DNA from: Narthecium ossifragum
Lineage: Eukaryota; Streptophyta; Magnoliopsida; Dioscoreales; Nartheciaceae
Reading direction: 5' to 3'
Length of the DNA: 64,000 nucleotides
Assembly: GCA_963920575.1 (NCBI GenBank)
Contig: OY986968.1
Span: 6,813,485 to 6,877,484, forward strand
Position numbers and translations under genes: made by a program. Below the pieces are notes generated by a model. It did no database searches and was not told the DNA's origin. It saw only the letters and a program-made list of their open reading frames with translations. Below, one piece after another: positions 43,071 to 53,777 of this stretch; position 1 is the first letter of the stretch; every line of letters starts with the position of its first letter.

Positions 43071-44420
43071 AAGTGTTTTACTACCATCATAGGGGAAAAA
43101 GACCACAATACCCTTATTGTATATTTGTATATATCCAGGCCCCCCCAACCCCCCTTCCCCCCTCGTTCGGCGCCCCATTGCTACCCCCCCTTCCCCCACC
43201 CCCAATCTCGAGGTCGCCGTCCGACGCCGATCTCCTCCACCGTCGCGATCCCATCCATCACCATCCCGTCGACGATCTCGTCGTTTGTCACGATCCCAAC
43301 GCCACCACACCCCCAAACTCCAGATCCGACCGGCTCCCGCCTCCAGATACGGCCGACTCCCACCTCCAGATCCGCCACCGCCGCCCCCACCCCCATATCT
43401 GCCACCACCGCCCCCACCCTGAATTCGTCGTCGGCCACTCCCACCCCCAGATCCGTCGTCGGCCGCACCCACCTCCAGATCCACCTGGCTCCAACCTTCA
43501 AATCCCCCTCGCCCCCACCTCCAGATCTGTCGTCTCCGACGCCAGGTTCCACACCTTCCCCCCTCCCATCCTCCAGGCTCCCCATCCTCTGAGCTCCTCC
43601 GTCGCAGATCCGCAGCTCCGCCGCCCTCTCCTTCTTTCCGTCATCGTTCCGTCGCCCTACCATCCTTCGAGATCCCCCGGCGCCCCCTCCTTCTCACCTC
43701 TAGATCTCCATGGTATTCATCATTCAAGAGCTCTAGAGCCACGACCTCCAGATGCGAGAGGTAGGCAAAGACCTCCAAGGGATCCTCGCTCGTGTCCACA
43801 AAGAGATGCACGCCTCCTTCGTCTGGCTATTCCAACAGATATTCTCCTGCACGCCCACCCTCATGGACTCCGTCATACTATCGCGATTGGTGGTTACTTT
43901 CCTTTTTTTTTTTAAAGTTACTTTCCATTTTTTTGGAAGTTACTTTCCATTTCTTTTTTTTCCTGTTAGTTACTTTCCATTTTGACTGGTAGTGACTACC
44001 ATTTATTTGGTACTTAAATTTCATTTGATTGGTGGCTACTTTCTAGTTTTTTGAAAGTTACTTTTCATTTTGTAATTACTTTCTGTTTTGTAGTTACTTT
44101 CCATTTCTTTTTTTTTTAAAGTTACTTTCCATTTTCACCACCTCCGTCACCGGTCCTCACGATCCCCATCATCATCTCCGACAATCTCCATCCCCACCTC
44201 TATCGCCGATACTTAAATTTCTTTTTTTTTAAAGTTACTTCCATTTTTTTTTATAGTTACTTTCCATTTTAGGGAAAACAAACGGCCGCTGGGAAGGGGA
44301 GAGAGAAGGGTAGAAGGGCATTTTAGACATTAAAATTTACAGCCGTAAAAAAAGAGACTAAACGCCTTAAAAACTTGTAAGTGAACTATACAGCAAATAA
44401 GTTCTCCCAAATGGATTAAA
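43071..44420. repeat. C-rich block and degenerate TTACTTTCC repeat tract
   Basis: 43135-43800 is extremely C-rich and open in several frames, giving Pro/Ser/Arg-rich peptides in each. With no conserved domain I leave it as low-complexity DNA; a captured 5' gene end is possible. 43895-44275 holds about ten degenerate copies of 'agttactttccatttt', partly in tandem. No start, splice or end signals support a gene. Confidence 0.55.
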
Positions 44421-45012
44421 CGATAATTATCTCTTTTTTTTATATTGCCACTTATTTCTTAGTAATGTTGCAGAAAACTACCTCCCTTAGTAATTATGTA
44501 TGAAGGAACATATAATAATAATAGACTACATTTCCACTTTATAGCTAGGAGTTATTGGGCACACGCATTATCCTCTTTAATTTCAGGGGTTTTTTTGCAT
44601 ATCACCACTTACTTCATTAGCAATATTGCAGAAAACTACACGCATGAATTATAATCATTTTTACTTTTAGTGGTTTTTTTTTTTGCATATCACCAATCTA
44701 CTCTTAGCAGCATTGCAGAAAACTACCTCCCTTAACAGTTATTGGAAAAAACTTCCTCTCTTATCGATTAAACTCACGAAAAACTACATGCCATCAACTT
44801 CTAATAAGTGATAAAGACAACATTCTTGCCGTCAACTTTGTATATATAAGAGATTGAACACACTTATCGATTAAACTCGTAAAATGTACACCTCTCTTTT
44901 ATCAGTTTTTACGAGTTTAATTGATAAGAGAGATATTTTTCTGCAATAAATGATAAGTGAGGTAGTTTTCTATAATATTATTAAAATGTAGGGGGTGATA
45001 TGTCAAAAACCC
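44421..45012. repeat. Cluster of MITE-like inverted and direct repeats
   Basis: The word 'ttgcagaaaactac' recurs near 44469, 44628 and 44711 with similar surroundings ('gcatatcacc', 'cctccctta'). The segment 44905-45012 is an inverted copy of about 100 bp of the unit at 44672-44790 ('gtttttgacatatcacc' read backwards). Together 44670-45012 looks like a MITE, with two extra half copies to its left. Target duplication not resolved. Confidence 0.5.
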
Positions 45013-45227
45013 TTAATTTTATGTCATGTAAGAATAATAGATCTTGAATGAAAGAGCCACCCCACAAATTTTTTGTGGTTTTGTGCTCCTAGTCTCAATA
45101 TTCATTGTTTGCGTTGTAGGACCCTATCATGTTTCTTAGCATTTCATGACACTCTCTCTTTTCAATGAACTTAAATACCTTTACACACTGTTCGTAAATT
45201 TTCTGACAAACAAAAAACTATTATTCT

Positions 45228-45428
45228 TGCGCCATTGGAAAGATAGCTTCAAAATCTATAACTTGTAGTTTAACCAAATTAGTAAAAGTTATAAAATTTC
45301 AAGTTTCCTTTCACTCTTTAGATACTTGTACAACCTCTTATTTTAGCAAACCAAAAAACCAAGTGCGCTTGAAACTTTTGTTAAAATAAAAGTCGTAGAT
45401 TTTTAAATTCTTTTTCCAGTGGCGCAAC
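45228..45428. repeat. Small inverted repeat
   Basis: About 48 bp near 45228-45277 ('gcgccattggaaagatag') and its imperfect reverse complement near 45378-45428 ('tttttccagtggcgc') face each other. Possible MITE remnant. The surrounding 45013-46060 has no supportable gene. Confidence 0.4.
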
Positions 45429-46062
45429 ATTCTTTGTGATCTAAGATCATATAAAATAAATAATGACATTAAAGTCCATAAAAAAGAGGGGCTCCTGAGG
45501 TGCCGAGAAGAACAAGGAGCCAGGGTGTCTTTTTAAAGTACAAAAACAAAGGAGGGTATCGGGGCCCACAGCGACAAAAAATTCGCTATCAAACCCATTG
45601 TGGTCGCTGACCACAGACCACATGCTTTGAAATTGGTGGCACAAAGATAGGTTTCTAATAAGGTCAGACAAAACTTTCATGGCAGTTAAGTTTATTTCCA
45701 TGAAGCAAAGATGATTTATGCCTCAGAGGGGGTGGTCTAAAATCTATTCTTGGATTGAACCAACTTTTTCTAACATCAGAAGAAACTCTCATGATATTGA
45801 TATGATGATTCCACTAACGAAGAGTCGAAGACAAGACTTCATCATTTTCTACATGGATAGCTTGTTCACATGACAAGACTAGAGCAAATAGCCTTGCAGA
45901 CTTGCAATAAACCATCATCAACCTAGCCAGTTGGGTGGGTGGGACCAATCTCTAGTATATACTAATTTCCATGGTGAAGCTCTCTGGGATTTCCACCTTC
46001 ATCTCCTAATAAGCAGGTAGGTACAAACGGTGTTGTGTGAGCCGCGGAGCCGGGCTTCCTGT

Positions 46063-46100
46063 TTCGTTTCTTTTCTCTTCTCTTCTCTTCTTTTCTTTTC

Positions 46101-46137
<37 letters not shown>

Positions 46138-46140
46138 TTC
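46063..46140. repeat. (TTTTC)n / poly-T microsatellite
   Basis: Runs of TTCTC and TTTTC followed by a long T tract. Confidence 0.9.
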
Positions 46141-46503
46141 TGAGTTTGGTTGGTCGGTAGCCTACTTAATAATCAACAACCTGCTACTGCTATTCATCGT
46201 AAAGCAATATATCAAATCAATAGTCAAATCCTCTTTGAAGCTTCGTCGATTGTTGCCGTACCCATTGTTTGGTTTTTTTAAACAAATCCATGGCTACATT
46301 ACATAATGTTAATCTAGTGCACATTTGGTAAGTGGACATGTGGTACTGTCAAAGGATTAGTCTAGCTAGTGCACAGTTGGTCTGGTTCATGATACGGACT
46401 CCTGTTTTTTACCTATTGGGATTTTTAACTTTAAAAAAAATTCTTATAAAGTGTTTACTTCCAAATTTTGTGCGTCTTCGTACTCCCAATTTTTTTTGAA
46501 ATT

Positions 46504-48069
46504 TGATACCCTCGAGCAATGAAATGACTGTTATACCCCTCACTGATATCTTGGCATGGCATTTAATGTGACGGCAACGACAAGAGATGACTTGTGTCAG
46601 GACATTAATTACACCACACGTGGCAAGCAACGTGTTTCCTATGCGTGGTTAGGCGCATTTCTATACGTGATTATACGAGTTTTTATGCGTGGTTACCAAG
46701 CCTTTTTGCGCAACGTATTTCCCATGTGTGGTTAGGCGCGTTTCTGTGCGTGGTTACCAAGCCTTCCTGCGATTGTATTAGAGGCATTAATAATGATCCC
46801 TCCACGTGACATCTTTTAGCCAATAGTAAAAGAATACTCTGACGCATTAAATGCGACGCATGCGTGAGATGACATGCGCATTAAATACTCTGTCGTATTA
46901 CCACGCGTGGTTATCACTATACGCGCGTAGAAAGTATGCTAATGTCGCACGAAAACAATACTCTCATTTCTCAAAAATCGGATAAATACGCATAAAAACA
47001 CATAAACACGCATATGTTTGTTTGCACGTTCTTAAGGTGTTTTCTGTGCGCTATCTAACAAATGGATTAATACTTAACATGTAAAAGTTCTACGAAGGGA
47101 AATGCATGTGACCGTTTAAGTGGTTATAAGAGTACGTGAAATCTACTTTAGATGCTTGGTTGGTCATCAGCGTGCCATTTACAATTGATATGGATCCATA
47201 AGAATACTGATCAAGTATCTAACTCTCATAACCCATTAGAAGTGCATAAACAAAATAAAACATTCTGCAAACTAAACTTGTGATAGAAGGGTACTTCTCT
47301 CTCGTGAATGCGTCGGAGCCATTCAATTTAAGTACATTCGAAGTACCAGGTGCTGTCTATTTTTTTAATATAGTAATTGAACATGGTGGTGTTAGCTTGT
47401 CCGGGTCATCAAATACAAGAAAAAGAATATAATGGTATTAATGAAAAATGTTGAGATGTGATGATGCTTTCATTGTATGAATAAATGTTAAGTATTGAAC
47501 TTTTTGTTAAATAGCACACAGAAAACACCTTAACAACGGATAAACAAACATATGCGTATTTATGTGTTTTTTATGCGTATTTATCCAATATTTGAGAAAC
47601 GTGAGTATTGTTTTTGTGCGACATTAGCATACTTTCTATGCGCGTATATAGTGATAACCACGTGTGGTAATGCGACAGAGTATTTAATACGCACGTCTTC
47701 TCACGCATCCGTCGCATTTAATGCTTCAGAGTATTCTTTTGCTATTGGCTAATAAGATGTTTCCATATTGAGGGGTCATTAATGCCCCCAACACAACCAT
47801 AGGAAGGCTTGGTAACCACGCATAGAAACTCGCCTAACCACGTATGGGAAACACGTTGCGCACAAAGGCTTGATAACCACGAATAGAAACTCGCCTAACC
47901 ACGCATAGAATGCTTCTAACCACGCATAGAAAACACGTTGCTTGTCACGTGTGCCGTAATTATGTCCCCCTGACACCGGCCTTCTCTTGTCGTCGTCACA
48001 CTAAATTCCATGCCACGTTAAGGTATCAGTGAGGGGTATAAGAGTCATTTCATTGGCTGAGGGGTATCA
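46504..48069. mobile_element. Foldback-like element with ~580-bp inverted arms
   Basis: Arms 46504-47080 and 47485-48069 are inverted copies with moderate divergence, enclosing about 400 bp. Each arm has repeats of 'gcgtggttaggcgcgtttct' and 'gtggttaccaagcc'. There is no transposase. Weaker inverted similarity may extend the arms outwards to about 46440 and 48147. Class unresolved; the structure resembles long-arm Mutator-like or foldback elements. Confidence 0.75.
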
Positions 48070-48997
48070 ACCTGTAAAAAAAACAAAGAGAGGGGATGGA
48101 AACGCAAAAATGCAACATTGGGGGTATCGAAACGCAAAAAGCTCCATTACTTCCCTTGTTTCTAGTGGACTCACCTCACTTATAGCTTAAACAGATAGAT
48201 TGAGCGACAGAGTTTCATGATTTTTTTGATGAATCAAGCCACTAGACTAAAACCACATTAAGGGATCAACAACAACCCCGGGTAGTGGCAGGGACATAAC
48301 CCATGTCACTCCCGTTTTCAACCAAAACAGTGGCTCTCAAGATATACTTTTTTTTTATAATCAAAACAATACTGTTATTATTATTATTATTAAATTAAGC
48401 CAAAAGCTGAGAAAGCAGTACAGAAGTAAAAATAAAAGGAAACAAGTAATCAAACACCCATCAGAACTGGGCCACCAGTTCGAGGGTCAAAAGTCTAGCA
48501 ACCAGGGGGGACTGAGCAAGCCCCATCTTGGCCAAGCCGTCAGCTGCTGAATTAGAAGCTCACAGAATGTAGGAGATGAGTACTGAGCAACCAACAGTAC
48601 TGTTATAGGTTGCGCCTTTCTGAGGGTTTGTTGATTGCTAAGGGGACCCTATTTCCAGCTTATGATCCTTGACCATGAAGTTATGTGAATCACCTACAAG
48701 TGCTAACAATGTTTCTCTGAATATGGAATAACATTACTTTTCATCAAAACAAACAACAAATGAAAAATTGCTCACACATGAATATATTTGTTAGCCATAA
48801 AATAACACAATGGTAAAACAGTAAATAATAACTTTATCCAATTACAATAGTCCAAAGATGGCCGGTGCCCATCGTCCATATTTGGCTAATTGATCATATT
48901 TTGACCACTCATTTTAGCTATTAACACAGTCTGATTGTTACAACCATAACTTTTTAATACAATGTCCGAATTGGACGTTTTTTATCCCATTGAAAAG
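48070..48997. other. No gene; (TTA)n microsatellite
   Basis: A short (TTA)n run near 48374. No supportable ORF. Confidence 0.5.
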
Positions 48998-49006
48998 ATA
49001 ATTTAA

Positions 49007-49583
49007 GGCCAAAAAGTACTTTAGTACCCTGTAGTTTCCCAGTTTTGTAATTTAGTACCACATACTTTAAAAGTTATAAAAAATGCTCCAAGTTACATAA
49101 TAGTTGCAGTTTAGTACCCATCATCCGACGCCGTTACATATTTTAAGGCCAAAAAGCACTTTGGCACCTTGTAGTTTAAAAATTTTGCATTTTAGTACCA
49201 CGTTGTTTAAAAATTACAAAAAAATGTCTGAAGTTACAAAACGTGAAGCATTTTTAACCTGGGTTTATACCTGGAGCATTTTTAACTTGGAGCATTTGTA
49301 GTTTAGTACGACGATGTTTAAAAGTACGTTGGATCCAAAATGACCAGTTTTGTAACTTCAAGCATTTTTTTGTAATTTTTAAACAAAGTGGTACTAAACT
49401 GCAAAAAATTTAAACAACAAGGTGCCAAAGTACTTTTTGGCCTTAAAATATCTAACGACATCGGATGATGGGTACTAAACTGCAACTATTATGTAACTTG
49501 GAGCATTTTTTTATAATTTTGAAAGTACGTGATACTAAACTGGAAAACTGGAAAACTACAGGGTACTGAACTGCTTTTTGGCC
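49007..49583. mobile_element. Mutator-type MITE with doubled inverted arms
   Basis: Ends GGCCAAAAAGTACTTTAGTA in inverted orientation and the perfect 9-bp duplication ATAATTTAA (48998-49006 and 49584-49592). Each arm (49007-49240 and 49350-49583) contains the terminal motif GGCCAAAAAG twice, about 140 bp apart. The tip 'agtaccctgtagttt' is shared with the Mutator-like element at 41194, suggesting related families. Confidence 0.87.
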
Positions 49584-49592
49584 ATAATTTAA

Positions 49593-50975
49593 AGAGCTAC
49601 AACTTTCATGATCAGAGTTTTTCCATATTTCAAGGTTATAATCGGCCAAATTACAGCGGAAGACATGAGACGTTGTTTAGTGGCAGTTTCATAAATTTCA
49701 GTCATTTATGAAGTAGTTCTGGTGGTTTCAACTTTCAAAACGACAGTTGCAACATAGTGGATGGTTCGGGTGGTTTCAATGTGGTTATAAGAAGCTCTAT
49801 AAAATGCCAAGAGGATGAAAAAAAAGTGACTCTGGCCCCAAAGCAAATCAGATTTTAATTTCTTCTTTTAACATCTCTACATTAATGTAATGTTAGATTT
49901 TAGATTTATCTTCATCTACCCTTTAAATTATTACAATGAATCCCTTTTTATTCCTTTTAATTCCTACAATAAAGCCCCCTTTTTTAAGAGTAGTTCTGGT
50001 CATCGTTTTTATTACTTTTAATTCCTACATTAAAGCCCTCTTTTCTAGGAGTAGTTCTAGTCATAGATTTTATATATTCCTACACCAGTCTTTTATTTTA
50101 AATATATGCAATATATCTTTCATTTTTAAGAGTACTTCAAGCTTAGCTTCTCCTCCAATCTCCCTCTTTCCATCCATTTTATATTTTTTCTCATCCATTC
50201 CCGAAAGCTTTAACACCTTCGTTCGAACTGAGTGTTCGAAGCAGTTGAATCTTTTCACAATATTCTACATATTAATTAGAGTGTTGCATAATTTATGTGC
50301 CAACAATATTATCTGAGCAAGAATACAAATTATCATACTCACATTAATTAAGGCCATGGACCTAGCTTAAAGTTGCCTATTTGGAAACCAGAAATGTCCG
50401 CCGAAGTTGTCACAAAACTTGAATGGCCGCCTCGGTGTAAATAATTGATCATTTCGATCAAAACCCCGTGATTGATCAATCTACTTTTTTGATGCATATG
50501 TCATTAATTAAACTTTAAAAGTTGAGATAGTAAAATTTAAATTGCATTGGACTATCCTTTTTCTTTGCCTGAGCCTACACAATTAGGTCTTAATCTTAAA
50601 AACCCACCGAAAATATAATCAATCTTATAAAGTACAGTAGTGGGAGAATAAAGTCCCAATCCAATGGTAGAAATTTTTTTGGATTCAGTCCAATGGCAAA
50701 GAACAACCATTCACTTAATGCATAGCTACCAACCTCTCTCCCCCCGAAACTCTAATCGTACAAAGTACACGAGAGAGAACTATCATCCTTATAAGAGGCT
50801 ATGGTCATAAGTGAAACTTTTATTATCTTATGTGGCGGAAGAATGTCCTAACTAGAGCCTATATGGTGCCTATGTGGCATGATAATCCTAGATTGAGGAG
50901 GATTTAGTAGGAAGGAGTTATTGGGTGGTTATTGGGATGGGGTTGATAGTTACCCTGCCAGGTGGCAAGGGGCAT
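49593..50975. other. No gene; short tandem duplication
   Basis: 49950-50073 holds two copies of a ~61-bp unit containing 'cttttaattcctacaa' and 'gagtagttctggtcat'. Otherwise AT-rich sequence without supportable ORFs. Confidence 0.5.
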
Positions 50976-52104
50976 TGTTAGCCAAAATAATGGCTAATCA
51001 ATTAATGATTGCCATGTCAAAATAATAAATATGGACGATGAACCTTTCAAAAGCAATTGAACGATAACGTTCTAAGTCAGGTAAAAGATCATCGACCAAA
51101 AGGAGGAAGTCATCGGCCAAGAACAATGATCATCTTTACATAAGAAGGTTGTCAGCCAAGGACGATGATGATCTAGAGATAAACAAGTTATCAACTTTGG
51201 ACGATGAAGATATGGACGAGAAGAGAACAATGATCAAGAAGGATGACATTACAACATAAACAAGCTTACCGACTAGACGCAACCGTCATCCGCCACAAGC
51301 TCATCGACCAGACACAACGGTCATCGACCAGAGCATGATATGGAAAAACGAGAAAATATCGAAGAACATGGGACACACGTCATATCAAGAGTGAAAGATG
51401 ATGGAGAACGTGTTGGGCGAAGCAGTTGAACTGCTCTAATATAAATACATTTCTCTTTCACTGTGTAATCTCTCTCACAAAAATAAACACAGAGCCTGCC
51501 CGTCTGGATTTCCTTAGTTCTTTCAAGATGTTTTCTATTCCTGTAAGTTGATTTTATTTAATAAGATGATTACGTTTCTTCAATACTTAAGTTTATATTT
51601 TCTGCTTAATGCAGTTTCTACTACTGTTCTTAGATAATTAGTCTAGGATTAGATAATAATGATTTCGTCTTTACTGTTCTTTTTAGAGATTTCTTTTACT
51701 ACATTTCTTTAGGTTAATTTAATATTAGAAGTTCTTATTTGATATGTTAGGTTAAATTAATCAGTAGATCTAGAAATGTGTTCCCTCTTGATTTAATAAT
51801 TTAGGATGATCTTTACTGTTTTCCTTAATTAACTTCCTGATATTAGATAATTTATGCTTTCAATAGATTAATTTAGACTATTTTAAGTTAATCTAGATAA
51901 TTAGCTGTTAATCAGATTATTAAATTAGGTCTAATATAGGTTTTTATTCAACTTGACACCTCTGTTTGAACATAGTTTGGAGGAGTTGAACTTAACTACA
52001 ATCTCCTTATTCTTGAGTGTTAAGTAAGTCTTGACCGTGACTATTTGACCGGTCAATGGTTAGATTTCTACGCTAAAATTTTTTGGCACGCCCGGTAGGA
52101 CCTT
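50976..52104 (+). mobile_element. LTR and primer-binding-like site of a truncated Ty3-type element
   Basis: TTGGCACGCCCGGTAGGACC at 52085-52104 is the same block that lies inside the 5' LTR of the Tat-type element (6198). The upstream kilobase behaves like an LTR: a possible TG start at 50976 (TGTTAGCCAAAATAATGG), a TATA box TATAAATA at 51440-51447 and T-rich sequence after it. No gag follows; a different LTR begins within about 100 bp. Left and internal borders are estimates. Confidence 0.5.
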
Positions 52105-52135
52105 GTGTCAAGTTTTTATGGAAATCGGTCAAGTT

Positions 52136-53777
52136 TTTATGGGACATGAAGATCGATCACTTGTTTGATAATGGTTGGCTACGAAGAGAAGATTGATCTT
52201 CACAGGGTGTGAAGATCTCTTGTTTGCTGCTAACACATTTTGATCCGATTTTGTCGTTCTTGATTCCCTTTCGACCCGATCTTCTTGCATGGCTTTCCCG
52301 ATGATAGATGGTGAGTAATATAATATTTTAATCGGGATTTTGATGGATTCATCTTCAGATTATACCGTGGTTTGGGCTTTGGATCGGTTTCTGACGTTTA
52401 GGGGATTTAAGCGGTTTTCCAATAAGCATGTCATACATATATGCATGTTGAGTTTGTGGTTGTTTTATCAGCTTTCCTTCCATGCTTAGTATAAATGGGC
52501 CGACGGTGTGCCCTTACTTCCTTGTGGCTAACCGAGGAAGTCATGCCCATCGGGAATGTGTAGAATAAGTGGGCCGAAGGTGTGCCCTTCCGCTTTAATA
52601 TAGCCCAACTGCTTGCCAGGTCGTAGTATAGAACGATCGAATGCTTGGTCCCGTTGGGTAACTTGGTTGATAGAATTATCGTTGTACTTGTAGATAACTT
52701 AGCTACGGGATAACTGTGGAACCTTAGCCTGTCATGTGCTGGAGTGTACTGAAGGCTATTGTATAACGGCGTTGTCGATTATTGCTTAAGAACATGGTTA
52801 GATTCTTATGATATTGTAGCTTAACTGTTGAACTCTAATGTTGATGTGGCGTATAGTGACATCTAGGTTAGATACTTGTATAAGTTCATGCACTTTATGC
52901 ATTAGAGGCATTTTAGGTTAGGCGTGGGTGATGGGTTACTCGTCGATCCGAGGCGCTCGGGTAGCTCGGATCTAGCTTTAGGACCGAGGATGGGTTGTAA
53001 GGTCTAGGGCGGGATTTTATTTGATTAAATCACTGTATTCTTGAGGTTGGTGTCTAGCTGGCTATAATCATTTCCGATTTAGATATAGAGGTCGCCCATG
53101 GATCTAGTCTCAATATCAATGTTAGATGAAGTTACGTGCCACCCTGTGTCCTATGCCCTTTGCTTCCGTGCTTGATTCTAGAGAGCGGGACAGCTGTTGA
53201 CAGTGGAAGTCACATAGTGCGTGTCCTGAGGTAGGCGGTGGACGTGACGTGAGTTTACCCTAGAGATGATATGGAACCTCGGGACTTTGTAGTCCCATTT
53301 CCTTCTATGTGCCGTAGAGTAGAACCCTACTGAACTTTATTGCTCACTCCTACCCGGGCTGTGTTTTGCAGGTGCAGGCGCCAGCTCATCCTCTGTAGTT
53401 CTAGCTGGACCAGCTTTTGGTGGCGCAATGACTTCTGGAGGCACTTGAGGTTGTTGTGGGTTACATGTTGTACTTTGGTAGTTTTGTATAAAGACATCCC
53501 TCGTGGTTTTGTTTAAATATATAATTTCCCTATTTAAGGAGTTTTGATAATAATTTGTACCATGTGTCTAAATAGTATAACTTGGTGTTAATTTAATAGA
53601 ATCTTGTTTCTTCTAGTCTTGAATTATATATTGTTAGAATTACAGCTTCACCCTTGGAAGTCAAATTATTCAAATTATCTCTGTTGTCTGCATTGTATCG
53701 CGCCAAATTGGATGTGAATAGTAATAGGAACCCTCACTCTCCGGGACCGGATGGGTTTTCTTGGTCAGGGTGTAACG
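52136..53777 (+). mobile_element. LTR fragment, same family as the solo LTR at 60589
   Basis: Its 3' two thirds follow 62300-63170 block by block: 'ccgaggcgctcgggtagctc', 'ctcactcctacccgggctg', 'ggaccagcttttggtggcgc' and the end 'tgggttttcttggtcagg', finishing in a degraded TGTAACG instead of TGTGACA. The first part of the LTR is missing. It carries AGATCGATC words near 52150. Confidence 0.6.

Noticed and set aside
43073..43915. 280-codon plus-strand ORF
   Set aside because: The C-rich block is open in at least three plus frames and on the minus strand, giving Pro/Arg/Ser or Gly/Arg-rich peptides; no domain, no homology I can recognise.
45447..45701. 84-codon minus-strand ORF with QFQSMWSVVSDHNG
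   Set aside because: Short, isolated, no domain and no start context; could be a retroelement scrap but not supportable.
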